The notes under the pieces were generated by a model. It saw only the letters and a list, made by a program, of their open reading frames with translations. It did not search any database and was not told where the DNA came from. A stretch of DNA of 64,000 bases from Vanilla planifolia (lineage: Eukaryota > Streptophyta > Magnoliopsida > Asparagales > Orchidaceae): positions 14,173,527 through 14,237,526 of the forward strand of contig CM043870.1 in the NCBI GenBank assembly GCA_023846275.1, in the 5' to 3' direction. Every line of letters starts with the position of its first letter. Positions within the stretch are counted from its first letter, which is position 1. The position numbers and the translations under genes are program-made. Shown here piece by piece: positions 35,601 to 47,300 of the stretch.

Positions 35601-36891
35601 AGTAGAGTATAGTAGAGTAGAGTAGAATAGAGTAGATTACAGTGGAGTAGAATAGAGCTAGGTTGGACTAGGGTATGTTTGGCTTAGGTAGCATAAGCTA
35701 GGATAAGTTAGGCTGGTGTATAGTGGAGTAAAGTAGAGTAGAGTATAGTATAGTAGAGTAGAGTAGAGTAGAGAAGAGTGGAGCAGAGCATAAAATTATA
35801 GAGTAGAGTAGAGCAGAGGAGAGCAGAGTAGAGCAGAATCGTGTAGCATAGAGCTGAGCAAAGAAGAGTAGAGCCTGGTTAGGTTAGGCTAGGCTAGCCA
35901 AGGCAAGGCTAGGCTAGAGTATAGTAGAATAGAGTAGAGTAGAGTAGAGTAGAGTAGAGTAAAATGGAGCATAGTAGAGTAGAGTAGAGTAGAGTAGAGC
36001 TAGGTTTGGCTAGGCAAGGCTAAGCTAGGTTAGGCTTGGTAGGAGTAGAGTATAGTATAGTAAGGTATAGTAGAGTAGAGTATAGTAAAGCTAGGTTAGG
36101 GTAGGCTAAGCTAGGCTAAACTTTGCCAATGTAGAGTAGAGCAAAGAAGAGCATAGTAGACCTGTGTAGTGTAGAGCAAAGTAGAGTAGAGAGAAGCATT
36201 GTAGAGTAGAGCAGAGTAGAGAAGAGTGAGGTTTGGCTAGGCTGGAGTCGAGTAAAGTAGTGTAGAGCAGAGTATAATAGAGTAGTGCTAGGTTTTGTTA
36301 GGCTAGGTTAGGATAGAGTAGAGTAAAGTATAGTGACTAAAGCAGAGTAGAGTACAATAGAGTAGAGCATAGCATTATAGAGTTGAGAAGAGTAGAGTAG
36401 GGCAAAGTATACTAAAGCAAAGTAGAGAAGATTAGAGTAGAGCTAGGTTAGGCTAGGCTAGAGAAAATTAGAGTAGAGTAGAGTAGAGTAGAGCAAAGTA
36501 GAGTAAAATAGATCTTGGTTAGGCAAGGTTAGGCTAAACGATGCTAGGGTAAAGTAGAGTAGAGTATAGTACAATAGAGTAGAGTAGAGCAAAGTAGAGT
36601 AAAGTAGAACAGAGTGGAGTAGTGTAGAGTAGAGCAAAGTAGAGCTGAGTAGAATGGAGCACAGCTAGGTCAAGCTAGGTTATGCAATGTAAGGCTATGC
36701 TAGAGTATAGTAAAATAGAGCTAAGTTAGGCTAGGAAAGGATAAGCAAGGTTAAAATAGTGTAGAGTAGAATTTACTAGAGTGGAATTGAGCTAAGTTTG
36801 GTCAAGCTAAGCTAAGCTAAGCTAGGCTAGAGTAGAGTATTAGAGTAGAGTAGAGTAGAGTAGAGTATAGCTTAAGCTAGGTTAGGTTATG

Positions 36892-37117
36892 TTAGAGTAG
36901 AGTAGAGTGGAGGAGAGTAGAGTAGAGTAGAGCAGAGTAGAGTAGGGCTGAGTAGACTAGAGTAGAGTAGAGCAGAGCAGACTAGAGCAGAGCAAAGCAG
37001 AGTAGAGCAGAGTAGAGAAGAGCAAAGAGGAGTAGAGTAGAGTTGAGTAGAGCAAAGCAGAGTAGTGTAGAGCAGAACAAAGTAGAGAAGAGCAAAGCAG
37101 TGTAGAGGGGAGTAGAG
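36892..37117 (-). repeat. Long AGAGT/AGAGC run, partner of 16864-17098
   Basis: About 225 bp without a TAGGC block, rich in AGAGC. It gives an open - strand frame of L-Y-S and L-C-S-A repeats. Position and flanks match the unit 1 run at an offset of about 20.03 kb. It is repeat DNA, not a gene. Confidence 0.8.
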
Positions 37118-39492
37118 CAAGGTTAGGCTAGGCTAGGCTATACTAAAGTAGAGTATAGTGTAGAGTGGGGTAGAGTAGAGTATATTAGAGCTAGATTTGG
37201 CTATGCCAAACTTTGCAAGGTTAAAGTAGAGTAGAGTAGAGTAGACTAGAGTAGAGTTGAGTAAAGTAGTGTTGAGAAGAGTAGAATAGTGCTAGGTTAA
37301 GTTGGGCTAAGTTAGGCTATGCTAGGCTAGGTTACACTAGGGTAGGCTAGACTACGTAAGAGTAGAGTAGAGTAGAGTGGACTAGAGTAGACTAGAGCTA
37401 TGTTAGGCTAGGCTAGGCTAGGAAAGGCTAGAGTAGAGTAGAGTAGGGCAGAGCAGTATAAAGCAGAGATGAGTAGAATAGAGTAGAGTAGAGCAGATAA
37501 GAGCTAACTTTTGCAATGCTTGGCTAGGGTAGGCAAGCTTAGGCTTGGCTAGGCTAAGTTAGAGTAGAGAAGGGTAGAGCAGAGCAGAGAAGAGCATAAA
37601 AGAGTAGAGTTAAGTAAAGTAGATCTAGGGTAGGCGAAGCTAGCCTTGGCTAGAGTAGAGTAGAGTAAAGCTAGGTTAAGGTAAGCTAGGCTAGACTATA
37701 GAGTATGACAGAGTAGAGTAGAGTAGAGTAGAGTAGATTAGAGAAGGGCAAATAATAGCAGAGAAGAGTTTAGCATAATAGAGCAGAGTAGAGCTAGCTT
37801 ATGCTAGGATTGGCAAGGCTAGGCAAGGCTAGGCTAGAGTGGAGTAGTGTAGAGTAGAGTAGAGTATAGTAGAGCTTGGTTAGGCAAGGTTTGGTTAGAG
37901 TGGAGTAGAGTAGAGAAAAGTAGAGTAGAGAAGAGATGAACAAAGAAGAGCAGAGTAGAGTAGAGAAGAGTAGAGAAGAGCAAAGAAAAGCAAGGTTAGG
38001 TAGGCTAAGTTATTTTAAGCTTGGTTCAAGTAAAGTAGAGTAGAACTAGGTCGGGTTAGGCTAGGCCAGGTAAGGATAGAGTAGAGTAGAGTAGAATAGT
38101 GTAGTGTAGAGTAGAGCTTGTTTAGGGTAGGCAAGGCTAGGCTAGGTTAAGCTAGGCTAGGCTAAGCGAAAGTTGAGTAGAGTTGAGTAGAGTAGAATAT
38201 AGTAGAGTAGGGCATAGTAGAGTAGAGTTAGGTTAGGCTAGGCTAAACTAGGCTAGGTTAGAGTAAAATACAGTAGAGTAGTGTAGAGCTTAGGAGAGTA
38301 AGGTAGAGAAGAGTAGAGTGGAGAAGAGTACGAAAAATTAAAGCAGAGCAGAGCATAACAGAGAAAGGCTTGGTTAGGCTAGGATAGGCTAGGCTAGGAT
38401 AGGCTAGGCTAGGCTTGGCAAGGGTAGGCTTGAGCAGAGTAGAGTAAGGTAAAGCAAGGTTAGGCTAGCCTAGGTTTGAGTAGAGTAGAATAGAGTAGAG
38501 TTGAGTGGAGTAGAGTAGAGCTATGTTAGGCTAAGCAAGGTTAGGCTAAGGTAGGCTATGCTAGAGTAGAGTTGACTAGAGTAAAGTAGAGGTTGATTAG
38601 GCTAGGCTAGGCTACAGTAGAGCATAATAGAGTAGAGTAGAGCAAAGCAGAGCAGAGTAAAGTAGGATAGAGTAGAGTAGAGAAGAGCATAGGAGAGCAG
38701 AGTAAAGCGAGGTTAGGCTAAGCTAGATAGGGCTAGGCTAGGTTATAGTTTAGTTGAGTAGAGTAGAGTATAGTAGAGTAGAGTAGAGTAGAGTATTGTA
38801 AAGTATAATATTGTAGATTAGAGTAGAGTAGAGCAAGGTTAGGCTAGGTTACATAAGGCTAGGCTACGCTAGGCTAGGTTAGACTAGGCTAAGGTAGAGT
38901 AGAGTAGAGTATAGTAGAGTAGAGTATAGTAGAGTAGAGTAAAGAAATATAGAGTTGAGTAAAGCAGAGCTGAGTAGAGCAGAACAGAGCAAAGCAAGGT
39001 AGAGTGGAGTAGAGCAAAGCAGAGAAAAGCAAAGTAGAGTAGAGTAGAGCAGAGTACAGTAGAGCAGAGTAAAGCAGAGCTAGGTTAGGCTAGGCTAGAT
39101 AAAGTGTAGTAAAGTATAATAGAGTAGAGCTAGGTAGGTTAGGGTAGGCTAGGCTAGGCTCGGTTAGGTAGAGTGGAATAGAGTGGAGTAAAGTAGAGTA
39201 GAATAAAGTAGAATATAATAGAGTAGAGTAGATTATAGTAGAGTAAGTTAGAGTATAGCTAGTACAGGCTATGGTAGAGTATTGTAGAGTAGAGTAGAGT
39301 AGTGTAGAGTAGAACTATATTAGGCTAGGCTAGGCTACAGTACAATTGAGCATAGTAGAGTAGCGTAGGGCAAAGTAGAGAAGAGTAAAGTAGAGTAAAG
39401 CACAGTATAGTAGAGCAGAGAAGAGTAAAGTAGAGTAGAGAAAAGTAGAATAGAGCAGAGCAAGGTTATGCTATGTTAGGCTAAGCTAGGCT

Positions 39493-39497
39493 AGGCT
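39493..39497 (+). repeat. Target-site duplication, left of solo LTR 2
   Basis: AGGCT precedes TGTTGGAAAA and recurs at 41383-41387. The empty paralogous site near 19394 has one copy only, which supports a real duplication rather than chance array identity. Confidence 0.9.
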
Positions 39498-41382
39498 TGT
39501 TGGAAAATGCCGGTTACAAGAGGGGGGGTGAATTGAACCTTTCACCATAATAAAACGTAACAGAGTAAATTTAATCTTGAATTTGTGCGCTTAAGAAATA
39601 AAATAGCAAGGCACACTATTTCAAGTGGTTCGGCAAAACCTTTGCCTACGTCCACCCCCAACTAACCTAGCCGGGCTTCACTACCAATCCAATGCCTTTT
39701 GCCCAACCGGCGGGTAGGCCAAAAACCCTCATAGCACCCAATCACAAGATTGGTCACACACAAATACAACAGCTTGGTTTTCACAACCAAGACCACAATA
39801 CACCGTCGTCGTCAATTTTTATTTGGCAAACAAATTTTCTTAGACAAAATTAAAATTCCACAGACCCTACAACTTGTGAAACAAAGTGGCACAAAAAAAA
39901 AATTCTTCGAAATTAAAATTAAAATAACCCAAACGCACTTCTGACCGCGCTTTCCAAACAGGACAAAGCCCAAATCGCGTTTGCGAAGGCGTTGTTCTGT
40001 TTTCGTGTGGAAGAAGTGTTTCAGAGAAAATTTGGTCTGAAATTCGACTCAACAAAAAATTCGAAACAGGTAAGTTGAATTCCAAAAAGTTAATAGAGAC
40101 TCCAAGGCTTGAAACGAGAATCACAGTTGGTGAAGATTGATCGAAAAATTAAGATCTGCGAAGCTTGGTTAATGGAAAAGTTTTGCAGTAATTTCCACCT
40201 CAATCTAAGTAGCTAAGCAGAGTATGAGATGTAGTTAAGTAAGCAATTGTAAAGTAGAAACGAAAAGGGATGAAACCGTACAAATTTGAAGCGAAAGGAA
40301 CGCGTTTCGTTTCGATCCGAGAAGGCTGAGGAAGACGATGAACAGTAATTCCAGTGATTTTTGTCCGTCTTTGCAGGGATTTTTCCAGTTCTTTTTTCTA
40401 ACTAAAATCCCTCGAATTCAATCCTTCTTATAGAAGGAGATCGAGCAATTGAACGTTAGTTCCAACGGCTAGAAGAGGAGAAGAAAATAATTTTAAAACA
40501 TATAGCCGTTGCGCCGGAAAAGCAAGAAAGGAAAGCCGAAAAAGAGAAAACGCTTTTAAGTTTTAGTCCCACATTTCCTGTTGGTAGGGAGAAGTAGCGC
40601 ATATATTAGTTCACCTTTCTTTTGCCTTCAGCCGAAAATATTGGGGTTGGCTGTCCCCAGGTGCGGTTGGGAAGTCAATACCCAACCCGACCTGTTTAGA
40701 GCATAACGGGTCAAGTATGACCCGAACCCGAATTAGGAACTCTGGCTTGTGTTTGCGCCCTTATAATCGTCCCCTTAGGTTCTCGCCTGGCCGGTTTGGC
40801 TTGGTTCCGGTTCGGGGTTAACCGAACCCTTTTTGCCCCGGTTTGGCGTAAAGCGAAATTTTTAATTAAATCGGAAATAAAATTTTGAAAGCTTTAACAC
40901 TTGCGAAAATAGTCAAAAAAGCTTTAATAAATAATAATAATTATATTTTTATTTAAACCAAAATAAATATGGTGTAAAATGTTGATTATACAAGTCAAGG
41001 ACTTGTTTAATCACAACACCTTCTTAAATGTAAGCCTCATACGTAGAGTTGCACTAATACGATATATAAAATCGTATGGTACAACCCTTAAGCAATTAAA
41101 ACTTGAAAAATACATTTATAATGTGCCACACAAACAAAGTTGTAGGTTTTACATTGTGTCCTAAAAAAAACTTATACACCTCCATAATAGCTGCCACACC
41201 ATCTGGAGTACCAAGGGCTGCTCATCACGATCAAAGTTGTTGGTAACTTCCTTCAATCATCTTCCAAGTCATTTGAGCTTCATGTCACTCTAATACTGTA
41301 ACAAATACTCAAGCAAACAATTAGAACAACAATACACTGTTTTGTTATCATCAAATTATCATTTAGGCCATGGGGTTTAACA
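39498..41382 (+). mobile_element. Solo LTR, probable Ty1/copia SIRE type
   Basis: This 1885-bp non-pentamer block starts TGTTGGAAAATGCC and ends GGTTTAACA, with TGTT...AACA ends and 5-bp flanking duplications. The early AGAGGGGGGGTGAATTG and the late GTTATCATCAAATTATCA are signatures I associate with LTRs of SIRE/Maximus copia elements; this is memory of the family, not a search. They put the LTR in the + orientation. There is no second LTR, no primer-binding site, no gag-pol and no env-like frame, so it is a solo LTR. The middle is GC-richer (40620-40850, repeated GGTTCGG and AACCCGAACC words). It is followed by an AT-rich part (40860-40980, ATAATAATAATTATATTTTT). Short frames at 39750-39944, 39867-40124 and 40979-41164 have no recognisable protein and sit inside the LTR. 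It lacks a counterpart in unit 1. Confidence 0.88.
40600..40608 (+). promoter_or_regulatory. Possible TATA element of solo LTR 2
   Basis: CATATATTA follows TAGTCCCACATTTCCTG and GGGAGAAGTAGCGC, a layout resembling the TCCCACAT...TATATA arrangement seen near transcription starts of several plant retroelement LTRs. The spacing to the LTR start (1.1 kb) is compatible with U3. There is no evidence of transcription here, and AT-rich alternatives exist at 40920-40970. Confidence 0.3.
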
Positions 41383-41387
41383 AGGCT
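41383..41387 (+). repeat. Target-site duplication, right of solo LTR 2
   Basis: AGGCT directly follows the terminal AACA and matches 39493-39497. The array then continues as in unit 1 after 19399. Confidence 0.9.
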
Positions 41388-44300
41388 AGAGTAGAGTAGA
41401 GTAGAGTGGTTTAGAATAGAGTATAACTAGGTTATGTTCGACAAGGCTAAGCTAAACAAGGCAAGTGTACATCTGAGTAGAGTAGAGTAGAGTATAGTAA
41501 TGCAAAGTAGAGCAGAGTAGAGAAGAATAGGGAAGAGCATAGTAAAGTAGAGTAGAGTATAATAGAGTAGAGTAGAGTAGAGCAGAGTAGAGCAGAGTAG
41601 AGTAGAGTAGAGCTAGGTTAAGCTAGGCTAGGCTAGAGTAGAGTTGAGAAGAGTAATGTAGAGTAGAGTAGAGCTGAGCTAGGTTTTGTTTGGAAAGGCG
41701 AGGATAGGCTAGGCTAGGCTAAGCTAAACTAGACTAGGCTAGAATAGTAGAGTAGAGTAGAGCTAGTTTAGGATAGCTAGAGTTTAGTAGAGTGGAGTAG
41801 AGTAGAATAGAGTAGAGCAGAGCAAAGCTAAGTAGAGTAGAGTAGAGCATAGTAGAGTAGAGATGTGTAGAGCTGAGCTGAGTAGAGCAAAATATAATAA
41901 AGGATAGGAGAGTAGTGTAGAGAAGAGAAAAGAAGAGAAAAATGTAGTAGAGTAGAGAGGAGTAGAGCTAGGTTAGGCTAGGCTAGATTAGGGTAGAGTT
42001 TATTAGAGTAGAGTAGTGTAGAATAATGTATAGTAGAGCTACATTAGCCTAAGGTAGTCTTGGCCAGGGTAGGCTAGGTTAGACTAGGCTAGAGTAGAGT
42101 AGAGCTAGTTTAGGCTAGGCTAAACTAGGCTAGAGTAGAGAAAAGTAGAGTAGAATAGAGAAGAGTAGAATAGATAAGAGTAGAATAGAGTAGAGCAGAG
42201 TAGAGTAGAGTAGAGTAGAGTAGAGCAAAGTAAAACAGAATAGAGCAGAATAGAGTAGACAAGAGCAGAGTTGAGGAAAGAAGGGTAGAGTAGAGCAAAG
42301 TAGAGTAGAGAATAGTATAGTAGAGCATAGCAGAGCTATATTAGATGAGGCTAGGTTAAGCTAGGCTATGCTAGAAAAGGATAGTGTATAGTAGAGTAGA
42401 GTAGATTAGAGTAGAGTAGAGCTGAGTTTGGTTAGGTTAGGCTATGCAAGGCTAGGCTAAGCTTGGCTAGAGTAGAGTAATATTGTATAGTAGAGCTAAG
42501 TAAAGCTAGGTTAGGCTAAGCTAGGCTAGTCTAGGCTAGGCTAGGCTCGATTAAAGTAGAGTAGAATAGAGTAGAGTACAGTAGAATATAATGGAGTAGA
42601 GTATAGTATAATATAATAGAGCAAAGAAGAGCTTTGTTAGGCTAGGCTAGATTAGGCTAAGCTATAGTAGAGTAGAGGAGGGTAGTGCTAGGTTAGTTTA
42701 GGCTAGTTAAGGCTAGACTAGGCTAACGTAGAGTAGAGTAGAGTAGATCCGAGTAGAGCTGAGAAGAATAGAGTGTAGCACTTCATAACAGAGTGGAGAA
42801 AAGCAAAGTTGAGCAAAGTAGAGTATAACAGCATAGTGTAGTGTAGAGTAGAGAAAACTATAACAGGGTAGAGGTTCGTTAGGCTAGGCTATATTATGCT
42901 AGGCTAGGCTAGAGTAGAGTAGATTAGAGAAAATAATAGTAGAGCTAGGTTTGGTTAGTTTAGGCTAGGATAGTTTAAGTAGAGTAGAGTAAAGCTAGGT
43001 TAGGCTAGGCTAGGATAGGCTTGGCTAGGCTTTATAAGGCTAGAGTAGAGTATAACAGAGTAGAGTAGAGTAGAGAAGAGCTAGGTTAGGTTGGGTTAGG
43101 CAAGAGTATAGTAAAGTAGAGTAGAGTAGAGCATAGCAAAGTAAAATACAGAAAAGGAGAGTAGAGAAGAGTAGAGTTGAGTAGAGTAGAGTAGAGCTAG
43201 GTTAGGTTAAGCTAGGTTAAGTGAGGCTAGAGTAGACTAGATTAGAGTAGAGTAGATCTAGGTTAGGCTTGGGTCAGTTAGAGTAGAGTATAATAGATTA
43301 GAGTAGAGTATAGTAGAGTAAAGTAGGGTAGAGCTAAGTTAGGATAGGCATAGATAGTTTATGCTAGGCTAAGGAAGGCTAGGTTGGACTAGGCTTGAGT
43401 AGAGTAAACTAGAGTAGATTAGGATATAATAGAGTAGAGCTAGCTTAGACTAGGCTAGGCTAGGCTAAACTAGGGTAGAGTAGAGGAAAATTAAGTAGAG
43501 TAGAATAGAGTAGATGAAAGCAGTTTAGAGTAGTGCAAAAGAGAGTAGAGAAGAGTAGAACAAAGCATAGTAGATCGGAGTAGAGAAGAGCACACCAGAG
43601 TGGAGTAGAGTAGTGTAAAGTAGAGTAGAGTAGTGCTAGATTAGGCAAAGCTAGGCAAGGCTAGGTTAAAATAGAGTAGAGTATAGTAGAGTAGAGTAGA
43701 GTTGAGTATAGTAGAGTAGAGTAGAGTATAGTAGAGTATAGTATAGTAGAGTAGAGTATAGCTAGGTTAGGCTATGCTAGGCCAGGCTAGGTTAGGCAAG
43801 GCTAGGTTAGGCAAGACAAGCATAAATTAGAGTGGAGTAGAGTGGAGTATAGTAAAGTAGAGTAGAGCAAGGTTAGGTTATGCTAGGGGAGGTTAGGCTA
43901 GGCTGAAGTAGAGTATAGTGGAGTAGAGTAGAGAAGAATAGATCAGGGTAGACTAGAGCAGAGTAGAGCATAGCAGAGTGAAGAATAGTATAGCAGAGTA
44001 GAGCAGAGCAAAGATGAGCGAAGCAGAGTAGAATAGAGCATGGTTAAACTATGCAAGTCTAGGTGAGGCTATGCTAGCTTAGGCTAGGCTAGAGTAGAGT
44101 AGATTAGAGTAGAGTACAGTAGAGCTAGGTTAGGTTAGGCTAGGCTATGCTATGTTAGAGTTTATTACAATAAAGTAGAGTAGAGTAGAATAGACTAGAG
44201 TAGAGTAGAGTGGAGTTGACTTGAGTAGAGTAGGGTAGAGTAGAGTAGCGTAGATTGGAGTAGAGCTAGGTTAGGCTAGACTAGGCTCGGTAGGCGAGGC

Positions 44301-47300
44301 TAGCCAAAAGTAGAGTAGAGTATAGTAGAGCTAGGTTTGGCTTGGCTAAAAAAGAATACAATAAAGTAGAGTAAAGTAAAGCAAAGTAGAGTAGAGTAGG
44401 GTAAAGGTGGGTAGATTAGAGTAGAGCTAGGATAGCTTAGGCTAGGCTAGGCTAAACGAGGTTAGGCTAACCTATGCTAGAGTAGGGTAGAGTAGAGTAG
44501 AGTAGAGTAGAGTAGAGTAATGTAGAGTAGAGCTAGGTTAGGTTAAGTTTAGCTAGGCTAGGCTAGGCTAAGTTTGGCTAGGGTAGGCTAGGCTAGGCTA
44601 GAATAGAGTAGAGTATAGTACAGTACAGTAGAGTAGAGTGGAATAGAGTAGAGCTAGGTTAAGTTAGATTAGGCTGGGCTAGGTTTGAGTACAATAGAGT
44701 AGAGTAGGATAGAGAAGAGCAAAGGAAAGAAGAGCATAATAGAATACAATAGGGAAAAGTAGAGCAGAATAGAGTAGAATAGAGTAGAGAAGAGCAGAGT
44801 AGAGCTAGGTCAGGCTAAGCTAAGCTAGGCTATGCTAGCATTAGCTAGAGTGGAATAGAGAAGAGAAGAGCTAAAAAAGCTAAATAAGGTTAGAGTAGAG
44901 TTGAGTAGAGTATAATATAATAAAGTACAATAGAGTAGAGTAGAGCAAAGTAGAGTTAGGTTAGGCTAGGCTAGCCTAGTGTAGGCTATGCTAAGCATGG
45001 CTAGAATAGAGTAGGGTAGAGTAGAGTAGCGTAGTGAAGAGTAGAGCAGAGCAAAGCTCGGTTAGGCTAGGCTATTCTTTGTTAGGCCTTGCTAGAGTAG
45101 AGTAGAGTAGAGTAGAGAAGAGTAGAGTAAAGTAGTGTAGAGAAGAGCAAAAAAGTGCTAAGTAGAGGAGAGCAGAGTAAAGAAAAGCAGAGCAGAGTTG
45201 AGCAGAACAGAGCAAACATTGTAGAGTTAGGTTACACTAAGCAATACTTGGTGAAGCTAGGTTAGGCTAGGTTAGAGTAGAGTAGAGTTGAGTAGAATAG
45301 AGTAGAGTAGAGCATAGTATAGTATAATATAATATAGTATAGTATAGTATAATATAATGTAATAGAGTAGAGTAAAGCAAGGTTAGGCTAGGCTAGGTTA
45401 GACTAAGCTAGGCTAAGCTAGAGTAGAGTAGAGTAGAGTATGGTATTACTAGGTTAGGTTAGGGTAGGCTAGGCTAGTGTTTAGTAGAGTATAATAAAGT
45501 AGAGTTTAGTTTAATAGAGAAGAGTAGAGCAAAATAGAGAAGAGTAGAGCAGAGTGAAACAGAGCAGAGCAGAGTTTATTTAGGCTAAACTAGGCTAGAG
45601 TAGAGTAGAGTAGAGCTAAGTTAGGCAAGGCTAGGTGAGGTTAGAGTATAGTAGAGTAGACTAGAATAAGAGAGCAAAGCATAGTAGAGCAAAGTGCAAC
45701 ATTGTAGAGTAGAGTATAACATAGTAGAGTAGAGCAGAGTAGAGCAAAATAGAGTAGAGAAAAGCAAAGTAGAGCTTAGCAAAACTGAGTAGAGCAGAGC
45801 AAATTTGAGCAAAGCAAGGCTAGACTAGAGTCGAATAGAGTAGAGTTGAGTAGAGTAGGGTAGAGTATAGTAAAGTGGAGTATAATAAGGTTAGGATAGG
45901 TTAGAGTAGAGTAGAGTAGAGTGGAGCAGAGCTAGGTTTAGCTAGGCTATGCTTGCATAGGTTAAGCTAGGTTATTCAAGGTTAGAGTGGAGTATAGTAG
46001 GAGTAGAATAGGGTTGAGTAGAGTAAAGTCGAGCTAGGTTACGTTAGGCTATGCTAAAGTATTGTATAGTGGAGTAGAGTAGAGCAGAGTAGAATAGACC
46101 AAACTAGAGCAGAGTAGTGCAAAGCAGAGCTTAGAAGAGTTAAGTTAGGCTATGCTAGGTGAGGCTAGGTAGGGCATGGATCGGCTAGGCTAAGCTAGGC
46201 TAGAGTAGAGTAAGTTAGAATAGAGTAGAACTAGGTTAGGCTAGGTGAAGCTAGGTTAGAGTACAGTAGTGTAAAGTAGAGTTAGTAGAGTCAAGTAGTA
46301 TAAAGCTAGTTTAGGCTAAGCTAGGCTAGAGTAGACTAGAGCATAGTAGAGTAGAGTAGAGTAGAGCTCGATTATGCTAAACTAGGCTAGGCTATTAAAG
46401 GTTAGAGCAGAGTAGTGTAGAGTAGACTGGAGCAAAACAGAGAAGAGCAGTGCAGAGCAAAGAAGAGTAGAGAGAGCATAGAAGAGAAGAGCAGAAAAGA
46501 GCCGAGTTTAGCAGAGTAGAGCACAGTAGAGTAGAGCTAGGTTACGTTAAGCGAGGATAGGTTATGTAAAGTAATGTAGGGTAGAGTTGAGTAGAGTAGA
46601 GTAGAGTAGAGCAGAGCAAGGTTAGGCTAAGCTAGGTTATATCAGGCTAGGCAAGTCTAGAGTAAAGTATAGTAAAGTAGAGTAGAGTATAGCTTGGTTA
46701 GGCGAGGTCAGAGTAGAGTAGAGTAGAATAAAATAAATTAGATCAAAGTTTTTTTAAGGGAGGTTTGGTTAGGCTATGCTAGGCTAGAGTAAAGTATCGT
46801 AAATTAGAGTAGAATAAAGTAGTGTATAGTCGAGCTATGTTTGGCCAGGCTAGCCTACAATAAGGTAGATTAGAGTAGAGTAGAGTAGAGTAGAGTAGAG
46901 TAGAATAGAGTAGAGTAGAGTATAGCAGAATAGAGTAGAGCAGAGCTGTGTTGAGCCGAGTTAGGTTATGTAAAGCTAAGCAATGCTAAGCTTGGCTAGG
47001 CTAAGTTAGGAGAGTAGTGTAGAGAGATCTAGGTTGGGCTAAGTTAGATTAGAGTGGAGTAGAGTAGAATAGAGTAGAGTAGAGTAGAGTAGAGTATTGT
47101 TGAGCTAGTTTAGGCTAGGCTTGAGTCTAGTAGAGTAGATTAGAGTAGAGTAGAGTAGAATAAAGTAGAATAGACTAGAGTAGAGTATAGTAAAGCATAG
47201 TATAGAAGAGTAGAGTAAAGTAGAGCTTAGTTAGGCTTGGCTAAGATAGGTTAGGCTAGGTTAGAGTAGAGTAGGGTAGGGTAGAGTGGAGTAGAGTAGA

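Larger units (their letters stand above)
10435..39497. repeat. Pentanucleotide satellite array, segment 2
   Basis: This is the same two-block pentamer array as segment 1, uninterrupted for 29 kb. Long nearly pure AGAGT/AGAGC stretches occur at about 16865-17100, 20200-20525 and 36892-37117. Short interruptions that are not pentameric are a TAG-free purine stretch at about 20365-20415 (AGGAGATGGGAGG, AGGAGATGAGAGG) and ATTTTTCCTGAG near 30603. Several local duplications are listed separately. Nothing resembling a gene, RNA gene or full transposon was found on either strand. Confidence 0.95.
28450..46550 (+). repeat. Large direct duplication, unit 2
   Basis: It repeats the landmarks of unit 1 in order and orientation from about 28452 (matching 849) to about 46406 (matching 26370). 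Between about 5.4 and 12.9 kb of unit 1 there is no match: homology passes from the 5.2-kb region to the 13.0-kb region within a few tens of bases near 33.7 kb. Later anchors are 19918 with 41890 (AAATATAATAAAGG), 20921 with 42747, 21662 with 43436, 22852 with 44407, 23595 with 45235 and 24345 with 45985. The right edge is not resolved. Confidence 0.72.

Noticed and set aside
39750..40124. Two overlapping frames on opposite strands in solo LTR 2
   Set aside because: They lie within LTR sequence, with low-complexity Lys/Phe content and no match to gag, pol or a plant gene that I can see.
40979..41164. 61-codon + strand frame
   Set aside because: It sits in the AT-rich 3' part of solo LTR 2 with no known domain. 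The length is within chance expectation.
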